DNA of 64,000 nt from contig NW_025813483.1 in the NCBI RefSeq assembly GCF_021976095.1, positions 13,371,800 through 13,435,799 of the forward strand, given 5' to 3'. Below are positions 1-9,045 of this stretch, in pieces. The notes below the pieces were generated by a model. It made no database searches, was not told the origin of the DNA, and saw nothing but the letters and a program-made list of their open reading frames with translations. The number at the start of each line of letters is the position of its first letter. Position 1 is the first letter of the stretch. The DNA is from Xenia sp. Carnegie-2017 (taxonomy: Eukaryota > Cnidaria > Anthozoa > Malacalcyonacea > Xeniidae). The position numbers were made by a program, and so were the translations under genes.

Positions 1-139
1 TGTATGTTTACATTGCCCATGTATCAATGATGATCCATCCTAAGTTACTGGTTTTTTTTCAATTAATATAGATCATGCCAAATATCATAAAACCATACAT
101 GCCAGTATATCTAATGAATTATAAGATATTTGAGTTACA
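1..139 (+). other. Intron sequence left of the copia insertion
   Basis: No coding signal is visible here. The stretch directly abuts the 5-bp target duplication of the copia element. On the other side of that element the sequence runs into a polypyrimidine tract and a splice acceptor, so this is most simply the upstream part of the last intron of the MEA1-like gene whose terminal exon is at 4709-4872. Earlier exons of that gene must lie outside the window to the left. Confidence 0.6.
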
Positions 140-144
140 AATAA

Positions 145-339
145 TGTTGAATTTATTAAATGTACACTCAGCATTATGATATTTTGTTACTGTTATCAAG
201 TATTACTTTAATATGACATTGCGGGCGCAGCTCTATACAATCGCTGGCTCAGTTGTACGATATATATACGTTCTTGTTGTTTACTTAATGAACAAACTTT
301 TACTTATTCTCTCTCTGCGAATATTTCGTTAAACTAACA
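145..339 (+). repeat. 5' LTR of copia element
   Basis: A 195-bp repeat starting tgttga and ending aaca, matched almost perfectly by the 3' LTR. Flanked on the left by aataa (140-144). It contains a TATA-like stretch (tatatata, near 260) that probably acts as the element promoter. Confidence 0.93.
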
Positions 340-353
340 GGTTATGGGCCCAG
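340..353 (+). other. Primer binding site, initiator-Met tRNA anticodon type
   Basis: The 14 bases directly after the LTR read ggttatgggcccag. From memory of the conserved animal initiator-methionine tRNA, this is the exact complement of one side of its anticodon stem plus loop and not of its 3' end. Priming from the internal half of this tRNA is the known habit of Drosophila copia, so this supports assignment to the copia group proper. Confidence 0.8.
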
Positions 354-414
354 ACATTGCTAACGCTAGGCAACAGTAAGTAAAATTTAATCGTGTGCGA
401 TTTACTGTGTTGTA

Positions 415-1089
415 ATGGCTCAGGAAGACAAACTGTCAATTGATAAACTCGAAGGCGCAAAAAACTGGCAAATATGGAAATACCAAATGAAAGCCATATT
501 GGAAGCTAAGGAATTATTTGGCCATGTCGATGGATCTCTGACATGTCCTGACACATCAGAGGGTAGTTCTGGGAGGCAAACAGCCTTTGACAAAGCACAG
601 AAAAAGACGAAAGCTCTGTTAGTTACATCGATCAACTCCGATCTTATATACCTGATAACTGGGTGTGAAACTCCAAAAGAAATATGGGACACACTGAGAG
701 GACGATTTGAGCGTGATACTATGGCGAACAAGCTATTTCTAAAACAACGATTTTTCTCTTTAAAGATGAAAGAGTCTGATAAATTGGATGAGCACTTCCG
801 TCGAATGAAAGTAATTACTGATCAGTTGGCAGCTATTCAAGCCCCCATCCCCGAGGATGAACGTATGGTCGCTTTGCTGCTTAGTCTACCACGCTCATAT
901 AATACCGTCGTGACTGCTTTGACTGCAAGAGGAGATGATCTAAATTTGACTCAATTGCATCAAGCATTGATCAATGAGGAAGAGAAACGTAAACAAAACA
1001 ACAGTAAATTGACTGGTGAAGAATTTGGTGAAGGCGAGTCTGCACTACAGCACAACAAGCCTCCTCGAAAGCATATCAAATGCTATTGA
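415..1089 (+). CDS. copia gag-like ORF
   Basis: A 224-residue open frame from ATG at 415. It starts with a short leader and then a motif of the type KLEGAKNWQIWKYQMKAIL, typical of the gag_pre/UBN2 domain of copia-type gag. It contains a recognisable capsid region (around residues 60-185, with a WDTLRGRF-type motif) and runs towards a CCHC zinc knuckle (near 1075-1130) that binds nucleic acid. It is part of the broken element, and I do not describe the breaks individually. Confidence 0.85.
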   Translation: MAQEDKLSIDKLEGAKNWQIWKYQMKAILEAKELFGHVDGSLTCPDTSEGSSGRQTAFDKAQKKTKALLVTSINSDLIYLITGCETPKEIWDTLRGRFERDTMANKLFLKQRFFSLKMKESDKLDEHFRRMKVITDQLAAIQAPIPEDERMVALLLSLPRSYNTVVTALTARGDDLNLTQLHQALINEEEKRKQNNSKLTGEEFGEGESALQHNKPPRKHIKCY

Positions 1090-1176
1090 TGCGGAGAAGA
1101 GAACCATATCCTTCGAAACTGCCCACGTAACAAGAGACGTCAGAATCGAAGAAATCAAGATTGTAAAACTAATGGC

Positions 1177-2556
1177 ATGTCTTCAAGACATAATGCAGCG
1201 GCTGTGCAGGATAATTGTGGAAGTGATACTGATTCTGGTGAAAATCTATTTGCCGTTGGTCTGAACACAGTAAAAGGTGCTGACAACTGGATCATCGACT
1301 CAGGAGCCTCGCAACATATGACATCAAACCGTCAACTGCTACAGAACTATAAAGAATTCCCAGTGCCAGAACCCGTCGTTCTTGGAGATGGTCGATCTGT
1401 TGATGCTTGTGGAAGTGGAGAAATACAAATCATGATGATCCTTGGACCAAAAGAAAAGTATCAACGAAAGTCAACAATGGCAAAAGTCCTATATGTCCCC
1501 AAACTAACTGCTAATCTCTTTAGTGCCCGAGCTGTCACTGCAAAAGGAAATGTAGTACAATTTGGACACACACTTTGCTGGATAAAGAATGCTAAATAAA
1601 AACTTATTGCTAAAGGTCGTCTTGCTGGTAATATGTACTTCCTAGACTGCAAAGTTGAGGAAGGAAGAAAGCAAGCATTGGTGGCGGAAACATCAAATCA
1701 AAAAATAAATCTATGGCATCAAAGAATGGGTCACATGAATTTACCTCAGATGAAGACAGTGGTTTCAAAAGCTATTGTGACAGGTATTGACATTTCTGGG
1801 ACAAACAAGCTAGACTTTTGTGAAGCCTGTGTAAAGGGAAAGTTACATCGAGCACCCTTCAAAGCAGTGGGAGAAGTTAAGTCAACAAAAAGGCTAGAGC
1901 TTGTACACAGCGATGTCGCAGGACCCATGAATACAGAAAGTTTTGGTGGTGCAAAATACTTTGTGACATTTATCGACGACTACTCAAGATGTGTAAGTGT
2001 TTACCCTATCAAATATAAATCAGAAGTACTGACAAAATTTAAAGAATGGGAATTGGCAGTAACGAATCAAGCAGACTGCCATATTAAAACATTACGAACT
2101 GATAATGGAGGTGAATACTTGTCCAACGAATTTGAAGATTATCTCAAGAAAAAGGGAATCAGACACGAAACAACCGTTCCTCATTCACCGCAACAAAATG
2201 GTGTTGCTGAACGAATGAACAGGACGCTCCAGGAAGCTGCTCTTTCGATGATCTTACATGCAGGAATTGCGAAGAGTTTCTGGGGGGAAGCAATTTCAGC
2301 TGCAGCATACATCAGAAATCGAATTGTCACAACTGCAACAGGAGTTACACCATATGAGCGATGGTATGGTGAGAAACCAGATGTCTCTAACCTTCGCGTC
2401 TTTGGTTGCATTGCATATGCTCATGTTGCAGATTCACTACGTCCGAAACTGGAGCCAAAAGCTGAAAAAATGCGATTTGTTGGCTACAGTTTGAAACAAA
2501 AGGATACAGATTGTATGACGAAAACAAACGGAAAGTCTTCATTCGTCGCGACATAA
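1177..2556 (+). pseudogene. copia pol: protease and integrase region
   Basis: The aspartic protease is shown by the motif WIIDSGASQHM near 1290. The integrase follows, with an HHCC zinc-binding region (HQRMGHMN at about 1720 and a CEACVKGK motif near 1820) and the catalytic DDE core (a FIDDYSR motif near 1970 and LRTDNGGEY near 2100). A conserved HSPQQNGVAERMNRT stretch sits near 2190. This order, protease then integrase then reverse transcriptase, is that of Ty1/copia. The frame is broken, so this is a fossil and not a working polyprotein. Confidence 0.88.
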
Positions 2557-2805
2557 TTTTAGGAAACAGACTTTGGGCATTCCAATGAAGTGCAGTTAGA
2601 GTTGGACCAAGAGAACGAGTTGTACCTGAAGAAAGAGGAAACAGAGAAGTCTACTATGCTGAGACGTTCAGCAAGAGAGAAGAAACCGCCAATTCATTAT
2701 CATGATGAATACGCCAATGTGTCGACAACAACCCATACAGCACTCTATGTAACACAGGTTGAAGAGCCTACATCCTTGAAAATAGCTCTTGAAAGCGAAC
2801 ATGCT

Positions 2806-2937
2806 CAAAGTGGAAGGAAGCTGCTGACTCAGAGTATGAATCACTAATGGAAAACGATACCTGGGAACTGGTACCTCTACCACCAGGTATCGTTTTCCAT
2901 TAGTGATTCATACTCTGAGTCAGCAGCTTCCACTTCC
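2806..2937. repeat. Inverted repeat inside the copia element
   Basis: Sequence from the very start of the reverse-transcriptase region (left arm about 2806-2864) is followed after an 18-base spacer by its own reverse complement (right arm about 2883-2937). The arms are nearly identical. The right arm marks where inverted foreign sequence begins. This is a rearrangement junction, probably from template switching during reverse transcription. Confidence 0.8.
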
Positions 2938-3278
2938 ATTTGTTTATTGTTTTCTTTCACTTTATCCCAGAGCCGGGCATTATCCTTCTTCAGTTCATCC
3001 CTCTCGCTTTTCGCCTGATCTCTCTCGATTCTCCCTTGTTTTACTTCTTCCCAAAGATGGTCGTTATCCTCTTTCAAGCGCTCGTAACGCGTCTTGAATC
3101 CTTTGTATACCGTAGCGATCTTTGACGTGTGCCCATGTAAGATACCTGTAATTTTCGGTATTTGTGGTAAAACCACACCGTTACATGCGGCCGTACAGTG
3201 TATCTCCACCATCTCTGCTTCGATAGCTCCCACGTCTTTTGCAAGATCCTTACATTCGGGCATGTCGTCAACATCCAT
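2877..3278 (-). CDS. Coiled-coil ORF carried antisense inside the copia element
   Basis: A 133-residue frame from a real ATG (MDVDDMPECKDLAKD). Residues about 55-115 are rich in charged heptads (KEDNDHLWEEVKQGRIERD and similar) and should form a coiled coil. The last 18 or so residues (EAADSEYESLMENDTW) are copia reverse-transcriptase leader sequence read in frame, because of the inverted repeat at 2806-2937. The N-terminal part has no resemblance to copia proteins that I can see. It may be a captured host exon or part of another element. I do not recognise the family, and there is no sign that it is expressed. Confidence 0.5.
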   Translation of the reverse strand: MDVDDMPECKDLAKDVGAIEAEMVEIHCTAACNGVVLPQIPKITGILHGHTSKIATVYKGFKTRYERLKEDNDHLWEEVKQGRIERDQAKSERDELKKDNARLWDKVKENNKQMEVEAADSEYESLMENDTWW

Positions 3279-3553
3279 GGATTGATCAAAGGCATTTTAT
3301 CGACTATCCGCTTCTGTAAAAATTAACGAGGAAGACTCGACGAACGTTTTATAGTACGAAATTCCCTTCGATAATAAAATATATCTAAACAATCAAGTGC
3401 AGCTGAAAAGTTTTAACACCTAACAATTCCTCATAAAACTCATTAAACAAATCAACAAATTGTCTCCACAAAAAATAATCCACTTCTCCTTGATAACATT
3501 AACAACGAGATGCTTTTCTTCTGCGTATTTCACTTCGATCTTCTGTCATAGAC

Positions 3554-4139
3554 CACAACAAGCCTCCTCGAAAGCATATCAAATGCTATGGATGCGGAGA
3601 AGAGAACCATATCCTTCGAAACTGCCCACGTAACAGAGACGTCAGAATCGAAGAAATCAAGATTGTAAAACTAATGGCATGTCTTCAAGACATAATGCAG
3701 CGGCTGTGCAGGATAATTGTGGAAGAGATACTGATTCTGGTGAAAATCTATTTGCCGTTGGTCTGAACACAGTAAAAGGTGCTGACAACTGGATCATCGA
3801 CTCAGGAGCCTCGCAACATATGACATCAAACAGTCAACTGCTACAGAACTATAAAGAATTCCCAGTGCCAGAACCCGTCGTTCTTGGAGATGGTCGATCT
3901 GTTGATGCTTGTGGAAGTGGAGAAATACAAATCATGATGATCCTTGGACCAAAAGAAAAGTATCAACGAAAGTCAACAATGGCAAAAGTCCTATATGTCC
4001 CCAAACTAACTGCTAATCTCTTTAGTGCCCGAGCTGTCACTGCAAAAGAAAATGTAGTACAATTTGGACACACACTTTGCTGGATAAAGAATGCTAAAGG
4101 AAAACTTATTGCTAAAGGTCGTCTTGCTGGTAATATGTA
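3554..4139 (+). repeat. Second copy of copia gag-protease segment (direct repeat of 1051-1637)
   Basis: About 586 bp repeat the sequence of 1051-1637 with only a few differences. It includes the zinc knuckle, the WIIDSGASQHM protease motif and the following region. The near identity says that the duplication is recent, of the same order as the LTR divergence. It most likely arose by template switching between two element RNAs during reverse transcription. Confidence 0.85.
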
Positions 4140-4453
4140 TTGCTGAGTATATCGCTCTTTGCTTGGCAACGCAAGAGTGTGTTTGGTTGTGGCAACTTCG
4201 AAAAGACCTGAAAATTAATGATCCTAATCCGACGACAATAAACGAAGACAACCAAGGAGCCATTGCCATGTCAAAAAACCCTGTTTTGCATAAAAGAACA
4301 AAACATATCGATATTAAATTTCATTTTGTTCGTGAGAAAGTTGAAGATGAAACTATTCAAGTAAACTACTGTCCAACAGATGAAATGATCGCTGACATCT
4401 TTTCAAAACCATTGCCACAAGGAAAATTTGAGAAACTTCGCTCTAAACTATGA
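4138..4453 (+). pseudogene. copia pol C-terminus (RNase H end)
   Basis: This encodes the well-conserved end of copia pol. An EYIALCLATQECVWLWQL region is followed by NEDNQGAIAMSKNP, HKRTKHIDIKFHFVRE and ADIFSKPLP, ending at a stop just before the purine tract and 3' LTR. These are the RNase H and terminal motifs of the family. Here the segment follows the duplicated protease sequence instead of a full reverse transcriptase, so the element is broken. Confidence 0.88.
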
Positions 4454-4477
4454 CTTAGTTTAATGTAGTATGATGCT

Positions 4478-4490
4478 GAGTGAGTGGGAG
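4478..4490 (+). other. Polypurine tract of copia element
   Basis: The purine-rich run gagtgagtgggag ends at the base before the 3' LTR, where the plus-strand primer of LTR elements normally lies. Confidence 0.7.
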
Positions 4491-4684
4491 TGTTGAATTA
4501 TTAAATGTACACTCAGCATTATGATATTTTGTTACTGTTATCAAGTATTACTTTAATATGACATTGCGGGCGCAGCTCTATACAATCGCTGGCTCAGTTG
4601 TACGATATATATACGTTCTTGTTGTTTTCTTAATAAACAAACTTTTACTTATTTTCTCTCTGCGAATATTTCGTTAAACTAACA
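4491..4684 (+). repeat. 3' LTR of copia element
   Basis: A 194-bp copy of the 5' LTR, starting tgttga and ending ctaaca, followed by the target duplication aataa at 4685-4689. Its right edge is only 24 bases from the first base of the MEA1-like terminal exon. Its last bases (aaactaac) fit an animal branch-point consensus. Confidence 0.93.
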
Positions 4685-4708
4685 AATAAAACATCTCCTC
4701 TATTTCAG

Positions 4709-4872
4709 ATGAAATAAATTTAATCAAATCTGTAATGGCAAATATTCAATTGCCAAGTTCGGCAATTCCTGAATGGGCAAAGAAAATTCCTGAAGAGAAG
4801 TGGAAGCTGCCTTTAGTTTCTGCTCTTCAACTGAGAACTGAGAACCACGAAGAAGGTAATGATGGAAATTAG
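4709..4872 (+). CDS. MEA1: Terminal exon of a MEA1-like gene (partial)
   Basis: After a splice acceptor (tatttcag, AG at 4707-4708) a phase-1 exon encodes about 54 residues starting E-I-N-L-I-K-S-V-M-A and running through LPSSAIPEWAKKIPEEKW to a TAG stop at 4870-4872. The pattern (V/I)K..MA...LP...(V/I)P.WA...(P/S)...W.......ALQ.R is the conserved C-terminus of male-enhanced antigen 1 (MEA1). In human MEA1 this segment also ends the protein. The function of MEA1 is poorly known; it was named for expression in testis. The rest of the gene lies to the left of the window, and the copia element sits in the intron just upstream. The assignment comes from remembered similarity, not a search. Confidence 0.75.
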
Positions 4873-5209
4873 TTGGATTAGAAGGAAATTTCTTGATTAT
4901 ATAGTATGAGAAACAAGATTGACAAATTTTTTGATATCGAAGACAAATCCATCTTTGTACATAAATTTGTCTTCATTAATTTTTAGGAATTTTGTCACAC
5001 AAAACGTTTCTCATTCAAAAATCATCGTATTTCTCATAGTTTCTGTTTCTAATAACATGATAATTTAAACAATAACTAAATATTCACACGTCATTTCTTC
5101 AGTTCAGTTCAATATACCTACATCAAAATAAATCTAAATTTACTTATTAATTTCATGGTATTTAAAATGAGCATCCATGAATTTCATCAAAACTTTACCA
5201 ATTCATTCG
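4873..5209. other. Convergent 3' flanks of MEA1-like gene and CFAP36
   Basis: AT-rich sequence with no ORF or repeat that I can support. It should hold the 3' untranslated regions of the two genes, which converge here. Confidence 0.5.
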
Positions 5210-8200
5210 TCATTCTGCGTTGACAACCTCTTTCTTCAATCTTGCCGCCAATGCTCGACGTAAATCCAACTTCTTTTGTTGCTGTTCGTCCATCTCATTG
5301 GATGGAGCTTTTTCTGTCTCAGTCCCTGCAGTGACGCGGCGCGCAACTCTCGAAGACATTGGACGTTTCGGAGCGTCTTCTTCGAACGTATGAAGACGTT
5401 TTGTCCTCTCTTGTTTTTTAAGATTGATCAATTTCTCGCGTTGTATCCTCATGTATTGGGCTCTCTGAGCAATGTGTTCGTCCATTGAGGTTTTATCCTC
5501 GATCTAAATTTGTTAAGATGTATTTTAACAACGTTAGCTTGATCTTGGGGAGGAAGTGTGTTTGGATTAAATGTCACAAAATTTGCATCAAAGTCCACCA
5601 AAGAGTAGTTCTTTACTAACAATGCTTTCAAGATGTTTTCAGCCGCTATATGGTAGTTGAGATTTTAAGTTTACTCAAGTAACTCAACTCCGGCCAGTTT
5701 TTTCTCGTATTGTAAGTTTAAACTTAAACTTTAGGCGAGGTCGGTTGTAAAGCAATCAAATTCAGGGATGGATGAAGGATGATTTTGTAGGGAGGTGTCT
5801 GAGATTGGATTGGAATTTGGTGGCTACAAAGCGGGTCTCAACATGCCATGTAAGACTTCTTTTCTTAAAATATGTTACTCTTATTCCATGACAAGGAGAT
5901 ACTTCTTTTCGCTGTGTGCTCCATTAAACACAAATCACAACTAATTTTTCCTAATTGTTTAGTGATGTAACTAATACAGAAATTGGCACCCATCCTGTAG
6001 CGTAACCCCCTACGTTAATCCATCACTGATTCTATCTAAATTTCTATCCATACTTTATGTCACAAGTGCACACCTTAACAGCAGAAAGAACATTTACTGA
6101 TGGCGTCTTCGCTTCAGCCATAGCACTGTTTAACCAGTTCTTAGCTGCATCTGCCGGGGTATCCGCTTTTATAGCAGTTTTATTCTGTTGCGTCTTCAAA
6201 GTTGTTTTTGTTGTCCCTAGAATACAACAAATATGTCATCATTTTATCATAGTAAAACTTCGATAGGCTCTTTCAAAACGAGTTTATTCATCCATTCACT
6301 GATAATAGATCTGTGTAAGAGCGAACAGACTAACCATGAATGGTAACTGGCACGGATTTTAGCTTAGAATGTTGGTTTTTCCACTTGGTTGCTCCATCCC
6401 TTGAAGACTCCTCGTTTCGTTTTTTCGCGGAGGCCATTGCTTCGTCTTTCAACGATAACGGGTCGAAAGAGTCTAAGAGAACGAAAAATAAAATTATAAA
6501 ATACGTGTTCACGTAAAATCTCGAGCTTGCTTAAGTCAAGACCGTTTTCCATTTGTATCTACATTTGTAAATTACCAACTATATAAACATTATATGATTA
6601 AACAGTCGTTAATGTTTTGTTGGAACAGTTGTTGTTCATGTTTCCGTCGCAAATAGCAATATATGTACCTGCACGTACCGAAACGTACATGTATGTACCA
6701 ATGATTTACAACGTTATGTATTGGTATGCATTGATGTATGTACCTGATGTTGGTATGTCCTTGGTATGAATCTTGGTAGGTTTGGTGGTTGTTGCATTCG
6801 ATCTTGATGAGATTGTCATTGATTGGTCATCTTTATCCCTTAAAGACTCTTGATTCTCATTTTTGTACTTCTCGTTAACATTATCTTTTATATTTAATGA
6901 CTCCAACACCATTCTTTCCATTTTTTTAAGCTCATCTTCTGCCATCCGATACAGTCTGAATTTTAAAAAAAGTGATTTCTTTGGAAATTTCGTCATTCCC
7001 ATAGAACAAACCATAATACATACATAACAGTTTGTGATTTTCATTTCATTAAGAAGTCATTAAAACTATGTTGAGCTGATCTCAAGTAGAATCTAGAAAT
7101 ATTGTTATGTCTGGTTTTTAATTATAGCAGAGTCACCACTTTATCGTTTTCATCCAGTTTTAAAATAACCGATTCATAATAGCTACCTCTCACTTTCTTC
7201 TTTCGATGAAAGTGCTAGCGTTTTTTCCATACGTTCAATCTCTTTCTTTCTGTTTTTTTCTTTCTTATATTCCATCTCTGACAATTTAATAACTTCCTTT
7301 AACAGTTCATCTTCCTTGTTCTTATCGTTTCTCTGTGACGAAATTTTCGTCCTTGGAGGCATTTCTTCATTAGAAATAGTTTGAATGTCACGCAATTTTA
7401 ACATTGTATGCTTCTCATAAACGTATGTCAGTTATATTCATGGTTACATGAAACAAGACTGTTTTTCATAATTTTGGCTTGAGTTGGCAGGAAAATGTAA
7501 AATCAAACATTTTTTACTATCATTACCAAGGCCTGTTTTATCTATACCTTGCCTGTTCAATTGTAAACCTTGATCTGTTCTACCTAGACCTTCATCTGTT
7601 CACTCTGTTCTACCTATACCTTGGGCTGTTCAACCTTTACCTGACTCAAAAACCTTTGGTAGGACACCATTTCTTTGTTGAATGATGCTTAATGCTTGAA
7701 GTTCTAAATCCAAATTCTTTTTCACCATCATGCTCTTAAACATTTCAAAATCTTCTCCAGCCCAGACTTGCTCAAATATTGATTGCTGAAATCATCAAAA
7801 ACAACACCCACAAATGACAAATCCCATTGATTCACAGTAAATAGATAAAATTTCCTATTCATTTCCAATTTCAAGCATTGTAATCACATATGTTATTGAC
7901 TTTAAATTTAGGAACCTCCTGATACAAACTAGTAGTAAAAAGCACTGTGTTACTAAATTACATACTCTGTCTTTAGCTTTACTTTGATCATTGTCTGTAG
8001 ACCCTGCATCACAAGCCATCACAAATTGCTCTTCACCGATACCGACATCCTTCAAATAACTTGTCAGTAGCTCTTCAACCTAAATGCAAAAATTTTGTCC
8101 ACAGGTTTTGAATTTACAGACCCTGCACTTGCTGATTTTTATTGGAATGTTGCGTATGTCTTGAATGTAATTGTATGGGGGGGGAGGGGAGAGTTTTATG

Positions 8201-8795
8201 TGTTGTGGCTAATGAATGTGATTGAACAAAGTTGAAGTTATGATTTTTGGTTGACTTTCTTACGTACACAACCTGGCAATAGGTTAAATGAACAGTGATA
8301 TATTATACTTACCAAAGCACTGTACTCCTTGTGTATTTCCTTGAGGGCCATGATATTTTCGTCACTCCCATCGAAAACTGCAAGAAACGTCAAGTTCTCA
8401 ATACGCTAGAATTATTCATGATAAAATGTAATTCACAACAGGTATTAAAAGTCAACTCGATCATTTCTGCAGCTGTCGTATGCGACGTATGGCGTGTATG
8501 GGAGCAATGCGAAGACGCAAGACGATTTGTTAGTCAAAATGAGCTGTATGCCATTTACAATAGGATGTCTCATAAATATCTATTTTAGAAAACGCCAGAA
8601 AACAATTAACACGAAAAAGCAGCCGTAAGTTCAAAAAAGGCAATAATTTATTGCATACGTAAACAAAGTACATCTTTTCTAGACAATTTGCAAACCTATA
8701 CAATGCTTTTCGATGAACGACACAATTGGTATGTTCCATATTGGCGAGGTCAAAAATCCAACAACGCCATCAAAGACGAATTCCCAGTCGGTCAT
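5210..8795 (-). CDS. CFAP36: CFAP36 (cilia- and flagella-associated protein 36 / CCDC104)
   Basis: Nine coding exons in transcript order: 8795-8696, 8377-8313, 8079-7966, 7785-7654, about 7413-7187, 6955-6744, 6472-6335, 6216-6074 and 5503-5210, with consistent phases; about 474 residues. The N-terminus (MTDWEFVFDGVVGFLTSP) and then IPIVSFIEKHCIVFD, EIHKEY and GIGEEQF match the BART-like ARL3-binding domain of CFAP36. The C-terminus (QYMRIQREKLINLKKQERT, then LRRALAARLKKEVVN) matches the end of the human protein. The middle is acidic and lysine-rich, low in complexity, and longer than in the human protein (342 residues). The family binds GTP-loaded ARL3 at the ciliary base. The acceptor of exon 5 is uncertain, since an in-frame alternative lies downstream. 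It is divergently paired with the CCDC175 orthologue. Confidence 0.9.
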
Positions 8796-9045
8796 ATTTT
8801 CTCATGAAATGTTAGGAAAAGGCGAACTTGTCTTCTATGAGTTGTATGAAAATGTAAACAAAACCACAACTTTATCAAGAGAAGTAGCCAATGACAGAGC
8901 GCGTCTTTGTTGTTATGACAACGTATCCACAATGGTTTCCACGGTGATTTGCAAAAAGCAATATGGCGGCTTTTAGTGAGGGACATTCTGATAGAAATTT
9001 ATAGTTTTTCTGTTTTTGACTTCGTTTCACGTTTCGGGAAGAGTT
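8796..9045. promoter_or_regulatory. Shared bidirectional promoter of CFAP36 and CCDC175
   Basis: Only 250 bp separate the two start codons, which face away from each other. The interval contains an X-box-like palindrome (8909-8922), a CCAAT box (8888-8892) and an atggcggc motif near 8963, the last resembling YY1-type sites of housekeeping promoters. No TATA box is evident. Both genes encode cilium- or sperm-related coiled-coil proteins, so co-regulation is a reasonable inference. Confidence 0.65.
8909..8922. promoter_or_regulatory. Candidate RFX X-box
   Basis: The sequence gttgttatgacaac is an imperfect inverted repeat that fits the RFX consensus RYYNYY N1-3 RRNRAC at every position. It lies 113 bases upstream of the CFAP36 start codon and 123 bases upstream of the CCDC175 start codon, a usual distance for X-boxes of ciliary genes. 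Confidence 0.6.

Larger units (their letters stand above)
145..4684 (+). mobile_element. Ty1/copia LTR retrotransposon, broken and internally rearranged
   Basis: A complete insertion bounded by two LTRs (145-339 and 4491-4684) that begin TG and end CA, with a 5-bp target duplication (aataa) at 140-144 and 4685-4689. The LTRs are about 98 percent identical, so the insertion is young. A copia-type primer site follows the 5' LTR and a purine-rich tract precedes the 3' LTR. The domain order gag, protease, integrase before the RNase H end is diagnostic of Ty1/copia, since gypsy elements place integrase last. The element is not intact. It has several breaks, most of the reverse transcriptase is not recognisable, and the interior holds a second copy of its own gag-protease segment plus foreign sequence. 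It probably moved with proteins supplied by a related intact copy. It lies in the same orientation as the host gene. Confidence 0.93.
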
